Assembly: GCF_001590965.1 (NCBI RefSeq) | Contig: NZ_BCTW01000002.1 | Location: forward strand, 1-64,000 | Direction: 5' to 3' | DNA length: 64,000 nucleotides | Source of the DNA: Novosphingobium lentum NBRC 107847 | GTDB lineage: Bacteria; Pseudomonadota; Alphaproteobacteria; Sphingomonadales; Sphingomonadaceae | Shown here: piece by piece, positions 33,769 through 42,950 of the stretch | Layout of the letters: each line of letters opens with the position of its first letter | How positions within the stretch are numbered: position 1 is the first letter of the stretch | Made by a program: the position numbers and the translations under genes | The notes under the pieces: generated by a model | Databases searched by the model: none | What the model was told of the DNA's origin: nothing | Seen by the model: the letters and a program-made list of their open reading frames with translations, nothing else

Positions 33769-34974
33769 ATGGCGGATTTCGAACCGCCGGATCGGGAGCG
33801 GAAGGCGGGAACCGTCGGGGCCAAGGACCAACCGCGGCCTTCGTCGCAACGCTCCGCACATGCGGCCCCGCCTTTCGCGCGATCCGGACACGCAGGAACG
33901 ACCGATGGCGCCGGGCAGGCGACGTCCGCCGCTTGGCAAAAGCCCGTGCCGTTCCACCGCCAGGCCTATGCCGCGATCGATCTGGGCACCAACAACTGCC
34001 GCCTGCTGATCGCGCGTCCATCGGGCGAGAACTTCGTGGTGATCGATGCGTTCAGCCGCGTGGTGCGGCTGGGCGAAGGGCTGAGCCAGACCGGGTTGCT
34101 GTCCGAAGCGGCGATGGATCGCGCGCTGGGTGCGCTGCAGATCTGCGCCGACAAGCTGCGCAAACGCCAGGTCCACCTCGCCCGGTCGGTCGCCACCGAG
34201 GCCTGCCGCCGCGCCCACAACGGGGCCGCCTTCATCGATCGCGTCTATGCCGAAACCGGCATCCGGCTCGACATCATCACCGCGCAGGAAGAAGCGCGGC
34301 TGGCGGTGCTGGGCTGTCACATCCTGCTGGAACACGGCGAAGGGCCGGCGATGATCTTCGACATCGGCGGCGGCTCGACCGAACTGGTGCTGATCGAATC
34401 GGACGGCCCGGTCCCGCGCATCGTCGATTGGCAGAGCGTGCCGTGGGGCGTCGTTTCGCTGACCGAGAGCATCGGCGACATCGCCGATACTCCCGATGCG
34501 CGTGCCGCCGCCTATGCCGAGATGCGCCGCCGGGTGGATGAAAGCTTTGCCCCGCTGATCGAGCGCATCGCGCCGCGCCGCGCGATGGCGGTGGAGGACG
34601 GCGACGTGCGCCTGCTGGGCACCAGCGGCACCGTGACCACGCTGGCCAGCCTGCACCTGGAACTGCCGCATTACGATCGCAGCGCGGTCGATGGCCTGAT
34701 CGTGCCCGCCGACGCGATGCGCGCGATCAGCCGCAGCCTGGGCGTGATGAGCACCGCCGAACGCATCGCGCTGCCATGCATCGGGCGCGAGCGTGCCGAC
34801 CTGGTGGTGGCGGGTTGCGCCATCCTCGAATCGATTCTCGACATCTGGCCCGCGCACCGCCTGGGCATTGCCGATCGCGGCATCCGCGAGGGCATCCTGC
34901 GCAGCATGATGGCGGCCGGTGGCGAAGCCGAACGCAGCCGCGCGGCGCTGCGCAACTTGCGCAAGAACCTGTGA
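33769..34974 (+). CDS. Ppx/GppA-family phosphatase (exopolyphosphatase or pppGpp hydrolase)
   Basis: 401 aa. ASKHA-fold motifs: AAIDLGTNNCRLLIARP, then MIFDIGGGSTELVLIES and LGTSGTVTTLASL. The enzyme removes phosphate from polyphosphate or pppGpp; the two cannot be told apart here. About 65 low-complexity residues precede the fold. I chose ATG 33769 because upstream codons look untranslated. It lacks the C-terminal HD domain of full-length Ppx. The rlmE gene follows on the same strand 73 bases later, a common alphaproteobacterial pair. Confidence 0.88.
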   Translation: MADFEPPDRERKAGTVGAKDQPRPSSQRSAHAAPPFARSGHAGTTDGAGQATSAAWQKPVPFHRQAYAAIDLGTNNCRLLIARPSGENFVVIDAFSRVVRLGEGLSQTGLLSEAAMDRALGALQICADKLRKRQVHLARSVATEACRRAHNGAAFIDRVYAETGIRLDIITAQEEARLAVLGCHILLEHGEGPAMIFDIGGGSTELVLIESDGPVPRIVDWQSVPWGVVSLTESIGDIADTPDARAAAYAEMRRRVDESFAPLIERIAPRRAMAVEDGDVRLLGTSGTVTTLASLHLELPHYDRSAVDGLIVPADAMRAISRSLGVMSTAERIALPCIGRERADLVVAGCAILESILDIWPAHRLGIADRGIREGILRSMMAAGGEAERSRAALRNLRKNL

Positions 34975-35047
34975 CAGCCGCGGCACCGTGCGATTTGCGC
35001 GACAAAGCCTGCGAAACGCGTAAGACGCCGATCATGAGCATGACGCG

Positions 35048-35713
35048 ATGAGCCGGTCCGGGCGCGATCCCAACGAGAAACTGCGCACCGGGAAAGGTCG
35101 CACGAACTCGTCTGCCCGCTGGCTGCAGCGCCAGCTGTCAGACCCGTATGTCCGCCAGGCCAAGGCCGATGGCTATCGCAGCCGCGCCGCCTACAAGCTG
35201 GCCGAACTCGACGATCGCTTTGCCCTGATCAAAAAGGCCAGCCGCGTGGTCGATCTGGGCATCGCGCCCGGCGGGTGGAGCCAGGTGGTGCGCCAGCGCA
35301 ATCCGCGCGCGGGCGTGGTCGGCATCGACCTGTTGCCGACCGATCCGATCGAGGGCGTGACCATCTTCCAGATGGACTTCATGGCCGACGCGGCACCGGC
35401 GGCGCTGGAAAGCGCGCTCGACGGGGCGCCCGATCTGATACTGTCGGACATGGCCGCCAACACCGTGGGCCACAAGCAGACCGACCATTTGCGCACGATG
35501 GGGCTGGTCGAAACCGCCGCCGACTTCGCGATCGCAACGCTGGAACCCGGCGGCGCATTCGTCGCCAAAGTGCTGGCAGGTGGCACCGACACCGCGCTGC
35601 TAGGCCTGCTGAAACGGCATTTCACCGTGGTCAAGCACGCCAAGCCGCCAGCCAGCCGCAAGGATTCGTCCGAATGGTACGTGATTGCGCAAGGCTTCAA
35701 GGGGCGCGACTAG
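35048..35713 (+). CDS. rlmE: 23S rRNA 2'-O-ribose methyltransferase
   Basis: 221 aa, RrmJ/FtsJ family. The Lys-Asp-Lys-Glu tetrad lies in YKLAELDDRF, LILSDMAANT, FVAKVLAGG and SSEWYVIA. The SAM site is DLGIAPGGWSQV. It methylates U2552 of 23S rRNA in late 50S assembly. The C-terminus ends right after QGFKGRD, as usual. Confidence 0.95.
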   Translation: MSRSGRDPNEKLRTGKGRTNSSARWLQRQLSDPYVRQAKADGYRSRAAYKLAELDDRFALIKKASRVVDLGIAPGGWSQVVRQRNPRAGVVGIDLLPTDPIEGVTIFQMDFMADAAPAALESALDGAPDLILSDMAANTVGHKQTDHLRTMGLVETAADFAIATLEPGGAFVAKVLAGGTDTALLGLLKRHFTVVKHAKPPASRKDSSEWYVIAQGFKGRD

Positions 35714-35732
35714 CGCATCGCGCGGCACAGGG

Positions 35733-36485
35733 TCAGCCCGCAAGCTCGGGCGATCGGGCCAGCGCCAGCAGCGCGCGGCCCAGCGCAGCGATTTCGTCCC
35801 CGCTCCGCGACCCGGCAAAGAACGAGGCGGAGAGGCAGAACCGCCCGCCCGGTCGATCGGGCAGCGCGATGCCCACCGAACAGACGCCGGCATGGCCCAG
35901 CCCATCGTCTATGGCAAAGCCATCGCGGTCCGCCCGCGCCACTTGTGCAAGGTAGTCGGCCAGCGCCAGCGGTTGCTGCCAGCGCACGGCGGCAAAGCGG
36001 CGCGCCAGTTCATCGGGCGGCAGCGCGTCGGCGGCGGCGAGCGCGCGCCCGGTGGCCCCGCCGCCCAGCGGCTGGCGCTGGCCCTCGACCATGTGGATGC
36101 GGGTGGCGGCATCGCTTTCGCCCAGCGCGACCAGCGCCAGCCGCTCACCGGGTACAGCCCGCCACAAGCCGGTCGCCGCTTCGTGCTGTGCCGCGAACGC
36201 GCGCAATGCCGGGCGCGTACGCATCACCATCCGGTCCACGCCTTGCGCCAGCACCCCCAGCGCCGCCCAGTCTTCGGCCAACCGATAGCGCTTGCCAGCG
36301 GGATCGCGCGCGATGGCACCTTCGGCCTCCAGCGTGCGCAGCAGGTTGAGGCAGCTGCTCGGGCTCAACCCCTGCGCGCGGCCGATATCGGACAGCGTAA
36401 GGCCGTCGGCGCGGTCGGCCCGCCGATCGGCGAGCAGGCGCAGAATCGCAAAGCCTTGCGACAGCGAGCGGACGGGACCGGACAT
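35733..36485 (-). CDS. IclR-family transcriptional regulator
   Basis: 250 aa. The N-terminal winged HTH (about 5-65; SLSQGFAILRLLADR, LSDIGRAQGLSPSSCLNLL) is followed by an effector domain (about 80-250; GGRFCLSASFFAGS). IclR proteins usually control adjacent catabolic genes. It is divergent from an SDR-dehydrogenase-thiolase operon, with a candidate operator between, and is its likely local regulator. The effector, perhaps an aromatic acid or acyl-CoA, is unknown. Confidence 0.88.
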   Translation of the reverse strand: MSGPVRSLSQGFAILRLLADRRADRADGLTLSDIGRAQGLSPSSCLNLLRTLEAEGAIARDPAGKRYRLAEDWAALGVLAQGVDRMVMRTRPALRAFAAQHEAATGLWRAVPGERLALVALGESDAATRIHMVEGQRQPLGGGATGRALAAADALPPDELARRFAAVRWQQPLALADYLAQVARADRDGFAIDDGLGHAGVCSVGIALPDRPGGRFCLSASFFAGSRSGDEIAALGRALLALARSPELAG

Positions 36486-36498
36486 CGCGCAACGATAG

Positions 36499-36535
36499 TT
36501 TTCACTATGTTGAAAAGCAATTCCCCATGTTGAAA
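36499..36535. promoter_or_regulatory. Candidate IclR operator
   Basis: Inverted repeat TTTTCA-N6-TGAAAA (36499-36516), and ATGTTGAAA repeated at 36507-36515 and 36527-36535, exactly 20 bases apart. The site lies in the divergent IclR/SDR intergenic region, just before the IclR start codon. Confidence 0.45.
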
Positions 36536-36620
36536 CCGGACTTGCCCAACGCTACCGCTGCGCGCAACGTCGCCGCAAGGTGAGTCGCCGCACGCTGCGG
36601 CAACCGGGAGAGAATGGACG

Positions 36621-37538
36621 ATGGCTGGCATGCTCGAAGGCAAAGTGGTCGCGATCACCGGGGCGGGGCGCGGGATCGGGCGCGAGCTTGCGCTGCTGTG
36701 CGCAGCCGAAGGCGCGGCGGTGATCGTCAACGATCCGGGCGTGGCGCAGGAAGGCGACGGCGCCGATGCCGGCCCCGCGCAGACTACCGCCGACGACATC
36801 GTCGCAGCGGGCGGCACGGCCCACGCCAACCTTGCCAATGTCGCCGATCCCAAGGCGGCCGCCAGCATCATCGAGGATGCGGTGCAGCGGTTCGCGCGGA
36901 TCGACGCGGTGATCAACAACGCCGGGATCCTGCGCGACACGATCTGGCACAAGATGAGCCACGAGGACTGGACGGCGGTGATCGACGTCAACCTGACCGG
37001 TCCGTACAATGTCTCGAAAGCGGCGACGCCTTATTTCCGCGAGCAGAAATCGGGCAGCTTCATACACTTCACCTCGACCAGCGGGCTGATCGGCAACATC
37101 GGCCAGGCCAACTATTCGGCGGCCAAGCTCGGCCTGGTCGCGCTGTCGCAGTCGATCGCGCTCGACATGGCGCGCGTCGGCGTGCGCTCCAACTGTATTG
37201 CGCCGTTCGCGTGGAGCCGGATGACCGCCTCGATCCCCGCCGACACGCCCGAGGCGCAGGCCCGCGTCGCCGCGATCAAGGCGATGAGCGCGGACAAGAT
37301 CGCGCCGCTGGCGGTCTATCTCGCCTCCGATGCCTCGGCCGATGTCACCAACCAGGTGTTCGGCGTGCGCAAGAACGAGATCATGCTGTTTTCCAAGCCG
37401 CGCCCGATCAAGTCGATGATCAAGCTGGAAGGCTGGACCGCGCAGGCCATCGCCGACGAGGCGATCCCGGCGCTGCGCCCACTGTTCGCGAAGCCCGACG
37501 AAGTCAGCCGCGACGTGTTTCCCTACGATCCGGTTTGA
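36621..37538 (+). CDS. SDR dehydrogenase, 3-hydroxyacyl-CoA (MFE-2) type
   Basis: 305 aa. The NAD(P) motif is AITGAGRGIGRELA, then INNAGILRD. The catalytic residues lie in TSTSG and YSAAKLG. The length and the C-terminal extension (LASDASADVTNQVFGVRKNE) match the hydroxyacyl-CoA dehydrogenase part of multifunctional enzyme 2. It oxidises 3-hydroxyacyl-CoA in a beta-oxidation route. The acyl-CoA dehydrogenase gene begins 10 bases later. A GAGAGAATGG stretch precedes the ATG. Confidence 0.85.
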   Translation: MAGMLEGKVVAITGAGRGIGRELALLCAAEGAAVIVNDPGVAQEGDGADAGPAQTTADDIVAAGGTAHANLANVADPKAAASIIEDAVQRFARIDAVINNAGILRDTIWHKMSHEDWTAVIDVNLTGPYNVSKAATPYFREQKSGSFIHFTSTSGLIGNIGQANYSAAKLGLVALSQSIALDMARVGVRSNCIAPFAWSRMTASIPADTPEAQARVAAIKAMSADKIAPLAVYLASDASADVTNQVFGVRKNEIMLFSKPRPIKSMIKLEGWTAQAIADEAIPALRPLFAKPDEVSRDVFPYDPV

Positions 37539-37548
37539 GGGCGCGAGC

Positions 37549-38727
37549 ATGACGACTGCGAATCCGGGCATGGACGCCGACATCTTCGAGCAGTTCCTCG
37601 ACCAGCTCCAACGCTATGTCCGCGAACGCCTGATCCCGGCGGAGCCCGAGGTGATCGCCGCCGACCGCATCCCCGACACGATCCTTGATGAAATGCGCGA
37701 CATGGGCCTGTTCGGGCTGACCATGCCCGAGGAATACGGTGGGTCGGGCATGAACATCGCGCAATATGTCGAGACGATCCGCGTGCTCAGCTATGCCCTG
37801 CCCGCCTACCGCTCGATCACCTCGATCAACCTCGGCATGGTCTGTTCGGCGATCAAGCATGCGGGCACCGAGGAGCAGCGCCGCGAATGGCTGCCCCGGC
37901 TGGCGACGGGCGAGATCGCCAGCTTCGGGCTGACCGAGCCGGGATCGGGATCGGATTCCGCCGCGATGCAGACCACCGCCGTCCGCAGCGGCAATGGCTA
38001 TGTGCTCAACGGCACCAAGCGTTACATCACCAACGCGCCGTTTGCGCGCGTCGCGCTGATCATGGCGCGGACCGAGAAGGACGCGCTGCCGCGCAACGGC
38101 CACATCAGCGCATTCATCGTGCCAATGGACACGCCGGGCATTGCGGTGGGCAAGTCCGACCGCAAGATGGGCCAGGCGGGCAGCCACATCGCCGACATCG
38201 TAATGGACGACGTCCACATCCCCGGCGACGCGCTGCTTGGCGGGGTCGAGGGCAAGGGCTTCCAGACCGCGATGCAAAGCCTCGACAACGGGCGGCTCTC
38301 GGTCGGCGCGGCGAGCGCGGGCTATGCGCGGCGCATCCTCGACACCGCCACGCGCTATGCGACGGAGCGGAAGGCGTTTGGCGAGCCGATCGCGCAATTC
38401 CAGCTGATCCAGGCGATGCTGGCCGACAGCGAGGCCGAAATCTACGCCGCCGAATGCATGCTGGCCGACGCCAGCCGCCGTGCCGACGCGGGCGAGAAAG
38501 TGCTGATGAAGGCGGCGGCGGCCAAGATGTTCGCGTCGGAAATGTGCGGGCGCGTGGCCGATCGCTGCGTGCAGATCCACGGCGGCGCGGGCTATCTGGC
38601 GGAATACGAGGCCGAGCGGTTTTTCCGCGATAGCCGCATCTACCGCATCTACGAAGGCACCACCCAGATCCTGCAACTGGTGATCGCCAAGGCCATGCTG
38701 CGCGACTTCGCCGCCGGGGCAGCGTGA
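37549..38727 (+). CDS. Acyl-CoA dehydrogenase
   Basis: 392 aa FAD enzyme. FAD-binding and substrate motifs are FGLTEPGSGSDSAAMQTTA and KRYITNAPFA; the C-terminal catalytic base is the Glu of IYEGTTQI, as in short and medium-chain dehydrogenases. It introduces the first double bond in beta-oxidation. It lies between the SDR and thiolase genes, so the three form a catabolic operon. The specific acyl group is unknown. Confidence 0.92.
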   Translation: MTTANPGMDADIFEQFLDQLQRYVRERLIPAEPEVIAADRIPDTILDEMRDMGLFGLTMPEEYGGSGMNIAQYVETIRVLSYALPAYRSITSINLGMVCSAIKHAGTEEQRREWLPRLATGEIASFGLTEPGSGSDSAAMQTTAVRSGNGYVLNGTKRYITNAPFARVALIMARTEKDALPRNGHISAFIVPMDTPGIAVGKSDRKMGQAGSHIADIVMDDVHIPGDALLGGVEGKGFQTAMQSLDNGRLSVGAASAGYARRILDTATRYATERKAFGEPIAQFQLIQAMLADSEAEIYAAECMLADASRRADAGEKVLMKAAAAKMFASEMCGRVADRCVQIHGGAGYLAEYEAERFFRDSRIYRIYEGTTQILQLVIAKAMLRDFAAGAA

Positions 38728-38748
38728 TCGGAACAGATCAACCAGCCT

Positions 38749-38860
38749 CCGCTCGTGGTGAGCCTGTCGAAACCGCTCGTGGTGGGCCTGTCGAACCACG
38801 TACGCGCCGTCTGCCGGGCAGGACCATGAGGCGATCCTTCGACAGGCTCAGGATGAGCGG
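38749..38860. repeat. REP-like intergenic palindromes (GACAGGCTCAGGA class)
   Basis: Two direct copies of a CGCTCGTGGTGRGCCTGTCGAA unit (from 38750 and 38774), and one inverted copy TTCGACAGGCTCAGGATGAG (38838-38860). They can fold into a long hairpin inside the operon, between the acyl-CoA dehydrogenase and thiolase genes. Relatives lie at 53.8, 55.6 and 60.0 kb. Confidence 0.75.
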
Positions 38861-38897
38861 AGTTTGAGGATATGCGGAGTATGAGAAGGACCATGCC

Positions 38898-40109
38898 ATG
38901 ACTCTGAGACGCGCCGCCATCGTCGCGCCGTTGCGCACCGCCGTGGGCAAGTTCGGCGGTGCGCTCGCCCCGCTGAACGCCGCGCAATTGGGCGCGGTGG
39001 TGTTGCAGGCGCTGGTCGAGCGCACGAAGATCGATCCCGCCCGTGTCGACGACGTGGTGTTTGCGCAAGGCTATGGCAGCGGCGAGGCGCCGTGCATCGC
39101 GCACTGGTCGTGGCTTGCCGCCGGTCTGCCGATCGAGGTGCCCGGCTACCAGCTCGAGCGCCGCTGCGGATCGGGGCTGCAGGCGATCGTCAACGCCGCG
39201 ATGATGGTGCAGACCGGCGCCAGCGACGTGGTCGTGGCCGGCGGCGTGGAGAGCATGTCCAACGTCGAGCATTACACCACCGACATCCGCAAGGGCGTGC
39301 GCGCGGGCAACCTGACGCTGCACGACCGGCTGACGCGCGGGCGGCTGATGTCGCAGCCGGTCGAACGCTTCGGCGTGATTTCGGGCATGATCGAGACCGC
39401 CGAGAATCTGGCCAGGGACTATGGCATCACCCGCGAGGCGTGCGACGCCTATGCCGTGCGCAGCCACCAGCGCGCCAGCGCCGCGTGGGACCAGGGCCTG
39501 TTCGCCGACGAGCTGGTCGCGGTGCCGGTACCGCAGAAGCGGGGCGAGCCGGTGCTGTTCGATCGCGACGAAGGCTATCGCACCGACGCGACGATGGCGA
39601 GCCTTGGCGCGCTGCGCCCGCTCGAAGGCGGGGTGGTGACGGCGGGCAACGCCAGCCAGCAGAACGACGCCGCCGCCGCCTGCCTGGTGGTGGCCGAGGA
39701 CAAGCTGGAGGAATTGGGGCTAGAGCCGATCGCATGGTTCCATTCGTGGGCGGCGGCGGGTTGCGATCCCAGCCGCATGGGCATCGGCCCGGTCCCGGCG
39801 GTCGAGCGGCTGTTCGCGCGCAATGGCCTCGGCTGGTCGGACATCGATCTGGTCGAACTGAACGAGGCGTTCGCGCCGCAAGTGCTGGCGGTGCTGAAAG
39901 GCTGGGGCTGGAGCGACGACGACAGCCGCCACGCCATGCTCAACGTCAACGGATCGGGCATCTCGCTCGGCCATCCGATTGGCGCCACGGGTGGCCGCAT
40001 CCTCGCCAACCTGACGCGCGAATTGTGCCGGCGCGGCGGGCGTTATGGCCTGGAAACGATGTGCATCGGCGGCGGCCAGGGCATCGCGGCGGTGTTCGAG
40101 AGGGCGTGA
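38898..40109 (+). CDS. Thiolase (acetyl-CoA acyltransferase)
   Basis: 403 aa. The nucleophilic Cys is in LERRCGSGLQAIVN; the His is in NGSGISLGHPIGATGGR and the second Cys in MCIGGGQGIA. It cleaves 3-ketoacyl-CoA to release acetyl-CoA, or condenses in reverse. It is the last gene of the IclR-linked operon, after a REP-like region. AGAAGGA precedes the start. Confidence 0.93.
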   Translation: MTLRRAAIVAPLRTAVGKFGGALAPLNAAQLGAVVLQALVERTKIDPARVDDVVFAQGYGSGEAPCIAHWSWLAAGLPIEVPGYQLERRCGSGLQAIVNAAMMVQTGASDVVVAGGVESMSNVEHYTTDIRKGVRAGNLTLHDRLTRGRLMSQPVERFGVISGMIETAENLARDYGITREACDAYAVRSHQRASAAWDQGLFADELVAVPVPQKRGEPVLFDRDEGYRTDATMASLGALRPLEGGVVTAGNASQQNDAAAACLVVAEDKLEELGLEPIAWFHSWAAAGCDPSRMGIGPVPAVERLFARNGLGWSDIDLVELNEAFAPQVLAVLKGWGWSDDDSRHAMLNVNGSGISLGHPIGATGGRILANLTRELCRRGGRYGLETMCIGGGQGIAAVFERA

Positions 40110-40145
40110 GGCGCGAAATTTCACGACCTCGGAAGCGGTGCGTTC

Positions 40146-40544
40146 CTACGTCGTAACGCGGCCGAACAGCTGCTGCAGCGAAGCCGCCATCCACGATGCG
40201 TCCACGTGCGCGAAATCGGCCGAGATCGGCCCGCCTTGGCTGAGCTTGTAGGGGCTGCGGTCGATTTCGTCGGCGGTCAGCACCGCGTGGCCGCTGTCGA
40301 GCGAGATGGCGATCGCGACGACGCGCATGCCATGCACTTTCAGGACGAACCGCTTGATATCGCTGGCCGAACGCTCTTCCGCCAGTTCGAATTCCTCGCG
40401 ATCCTCCAGCGCGGCATGCGCGAAGGCCACCAGCTGCGCCAGCATCGGGCCTTCGTTGCGCGACCAGCGCAGCCGCTCGAACTGCGCCTGATCGACAACT
40501 TGCGAAAGCCGGTCGCATGCCAGATCGAGGTTTGTCTGGTTCAC
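40146..40544 (-). CDS. Hypothetical protein
   Basis: 132 aa, no signal peptide or membrane segment. I chose a GTG at 40544 because GGAGA lies eight bases upstream. The sequence has a helical first half (LACDRLSQVVDQAQFERLRW) and a beta-rich second half (MRVVAIAISLDSGHAVLTAD). I do not recognise the family. It is convergent with the thiolase and stands apart from the flavin reductase gene. Confidence 0.65.
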   Translation of the reverse strand: MNQTNLDLACDRLSQVVDQAQFERLRWSRNEGPMLAQLVAFAHAALEDREEFELAEERSASDIKRFVLKVHGMRVVAIAISLDSGHAVLTADEIDRSPYKLSQGGPISADFAHVDASWMAASLQQLFGRVTT

Positions 40545-40664
40545 ATCGTGTCTCCGGTTCCGCGGCGCCACGTCCACGGACCGGACGGGTGCCGGCCACC
40601 GCGCCATAGCGCGCGACATGCTAACAACTCGCCCTCGAGGCAACGGCCCGTCCCGCACGCGCCA

Positions 40665-41303
40665 TCAGTCGTCGGGCAGCGGCCAGCTGACGCGCTTCAT
40701 CTCGAAGCTGTCGGAATTGCGCACATACATGCCCGCGCCGTGCTGGCGGCCGATCAGCTTCATCGCCGGGGTATCGATGCGCGGCGGCCTGCCCGCTGCG
40801 CCGGGGATCAGAAACGCATCGTCGATGTGCATCGCCACGATCTCGCCCAGCACCACCGTGCTGCGTGGGCCGGCATCGATGATCTGCCAGGTGCGGCATT
40901 CGAAGCTGACCGGCGCCGAGGCGATTCGCGGTGGCGTGATCAGCAGCGAGGGCAGTGTCGCGATTCGCGCCAGTTCCAGTTCGTCGATGCCCGGCGGGGC
41001 ATCGATCGCGGTCAGGTTCATGGCTTCCCCATCGGCCTCGCCCACCAGCGCGATGGTGAATTCGCCGGTCTCGCGGATCAGGCGGGCGGTATCCTTGGCG
41101 TCGCCGGTTGCGTGATTGGCCATCAGCCCCAGCACAATCAGCGGCGGATCATCACCCAACGCGTTGAAAAAGCTGAACGGCGCGCAGTTGCGCGTACCAT
41201 CCTTGCCTTGTGTCACCACCCACGCGATCGGGCGCGGGGTGACCGTGTTGACGATCAGGCGATATCGTTCGGACGGGGTGAGGTCGGCCATGGTATAGTC
41301 CAT
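40665..41303 (-). CDS. Flavin reductase-family (FMN-binding split barrel) protein
   Basis: 212 aa. The family pattern is clear: VNTVTPRPIAWVVTQGKDG, NCAPFSFFNALGDDPPLIV and later SFECRTWQIID. It binds FMN, and may supply reduced flavin to a monooxygenase or act as an oxidoreductase on its own; no partner is adjacent. I chose ATG 41303 (MDYTMADL); ATG 41291 is the alternative. Neither has a strong ribosome site. Confidence 0.82.
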   Translation of the reverse strand: MDYTMADLTPSERYRLIVNTVTPRPIAWVVTQGKDGTRNCAPFSFFNALGDDPPLIVLGLMANHATGDAKDTARLIRETGEFTIALVGEADGEAMNLTAIDAPPGIDELELARIATLPSLLITPPRIASAPVSFECRTWQIIDAGPRSTVVLGEIVAMHIDDAFLIPGAAGRPPRIDTPAMKLIGRQHGAGMYVRNSDSFEMKRVSWPLPDD

Positions 41304-41417
41304 GCCAACGATGGCTAGAGGCCCTGCATCGAACGGGCAAGGGCCGCGCAAGAGCAAGCACGGTTGCGCGAAAGCGGTTACAACTGTAACCGGTGCACCA
41401 TAGCAGGAGTCAATGCG

Positions 41418-42533
41418 ATGCGCGTCGGAACCGTCCGGGAAATCAAGAACCACGAATATCGCGTCGGCCTCACCCCCGAAAGCGCGCGCGAACTGGTCGT
41501 GCATGGTCACCAGGTATGGGTCGAGACCGGCGCCGGGCTGGGCATCGGCGCGGCGGACAGCGATTACGAAAGCGCCGGTGCCACGATCCAGCCCGACGCG
41601 AAAACCGTGTTCGATGGCTGCGAGATGGTGGTCAAGGTCAAGGAACCGCAGGCGGGCGAGCGCGCGATGCTGCGCGAGGGGCAGGTGCTGTACACCTACC
41701 TCCACCTTGCTCCCGATCCCGAGCAGACCGCCGACCTGATCAGGTCTGGCGTGACCGCGATTGCCTACGAGACCGTATCGGGGCCGGGCAATTCACTGCC
41801 GCTGCTGAAGCCGATGAGCCAGGTCGCCGGGCGCATGTCGATCCAGGCGGGCGCGACCGCGCTGGAGAAAGCGCACGGCGGGCGCGGCGTGCTGCTGGGC
41901 GGCGTGCCGGGCGTGATGCCGGGCCGCGTCATGGTCATCGGCGGCGGCGTGGTCGGGTTCAACGCGGCACAGATGGCGGTGGGCCTCGGTGCCGACACCA
42001 CCATCCTCGACCGCGATCCCGAAGTGCTCGAAAAGCTCGGCATCCATTTCGAAAGCCGCGCCAAGACGCGCTTTTCCAACCGCGCCAACATCCAGCAGAT
42101 GCTGTGCGAGGCGGACCTCGTGATCGGCGCGGTGCTGGTCCCCGGCGCCGCCGCACCCAAGCTGGTCACGCGCGAGATGCTGGGCTGCATGAAGCCCGGC
42201 GCGGTGCTCGTCGACGTCGCGATCGATCAGGGCGGCTGTTTCGAAACCAGCCACGCCACCACCCATGCCGATCCGACATACGTGGTCGACGGCGTGGTCC
42301 ACTACTGCGTGGCCAACATGCCCGGCGCGGTCGCGCGCACCAGCACGTATGCGCTCAACAACGTGACCCTGCCCCACGCCCTGCGCATCGCCGATCTCGG
42401 CTGGAAGGCCGCGCTGAAGGCCAACCCGCACCTCGCCGACGGGCTCAACGTCTCGGGCGGCAAGGTGACGTATCAGGCCGTGGCGAGCGAGTTGGCGTAT
42501 GACTACGTGCCGGTGGCCAACGTGCTGGGGTGA
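41418..42533 (+). CDS. ald: Alanine dehydrogenase
   Basis: 371 aa, standard length. It interconverts L-alanine and pyruvate plus ammonia with NAD. The N-terminus [20 protein letters not shown] and the Rossmann loop [15 protein letters not shown] are typical. AGGAG lies upstream of ATG 41418. It is monocistronic, between the divergent flavin reductase gene and the convergent thioesterase gene. Catabolic use of alanine as carbon or nitrogen source is the usual role. Confidence 0.95.
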   Translation: MRVGTVREIKNHEYRVGLTPESARELVVHGHQVWVETGAGLGIGAADSDYESAGATIQPDAKTVFDGCEMVVKVKEPQAGERAMLREGQVLYTYLHLAPDPEQTADLIRSGVTAIAYETVSGPGNSLPLLKPMSQVAGRMSIQAGATALEKAHGGRGVLLGGVPGVMPGRVMVIGGGVVGFNAAQMAVGLGADTTILDRDPEVLEKLGIHFESRAKTRFSNRANIQQMLCEADLVIGAVLVPGAAAPKLVTREMLGCMKPGAVLVDVAIDQGGCFETSHATTHADPTYVVDGVVHYCVANMPGAVARTSTYALNNVTLPHALRIADLGWKAALKANPHLADGLNVSGGKVTYQAVASELAYDYVPVANVLG

Positions 42534-42554
42534 AAACGCTGCGTCCCCGCGCAG

Positions 42555-42950
42555 CTATGGCATAAACGGCGCCGCCACATCCTTCGGCACGCGCAGGATC
42601 CGCCCCGTCGCCCGGTCGATCAGCGCCCAGGTCGTGCGCGCCGAGACGATGATCTTGCCCGCGCCATTGGTGAAATCCACGCGCCGGTCGAACCGCGCGC
42701 CGCTGGGGGCATCGGGGATGAAGGTTTCGGCGACCACACTTTCGCCCGGACCGATGTTGCCGCGATAGTCGATCTCGTGACGCGTCACGACCCAGACGTA
42801 GGCAGCCTTGTGCGCCGCGCTCGCCACCGCATCCCAGTGCGCCACCGCGATGTCCTGCACCCATTGCAGCCACACCGCGTTGTTGACGTGGCCAAGCTCG
42901 TCAATGTGCTCGCGCCGTGCGGTGAAGGTCAGCGCGTGGCGGTTGCTCAC
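42555..42950 (-). CDS. Hotdog-fold acyl-CoA thioesterase (YbgC/FadM-like)
   Basis: 131 aa. The hotdog core has DELGHVNNAVWLQWVQDIAV and EIDYRGNIGPGESV. The Asp/Asn of the HVNN segment is the family's active-site area. It hydrolyses acyl-CoA thioesters. I chose the GTG at 42950, whose bases overlap the stop of the upstream oligopeptidase gene (GTGA), which indicates coupling. Confidence 0.85.
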   Translation of the reverse strand: MSNRHALTFTARREHIDELGHVNNAVWLQWVQDIAVAHWDAVASAAHKAAYVWVVTRHEIDYRGNIGPGESVVAETFIPDAPSGARFDRRVDFTNGAGKIIVSARTTWALIDRATGRILRVPKDVAAPFMP

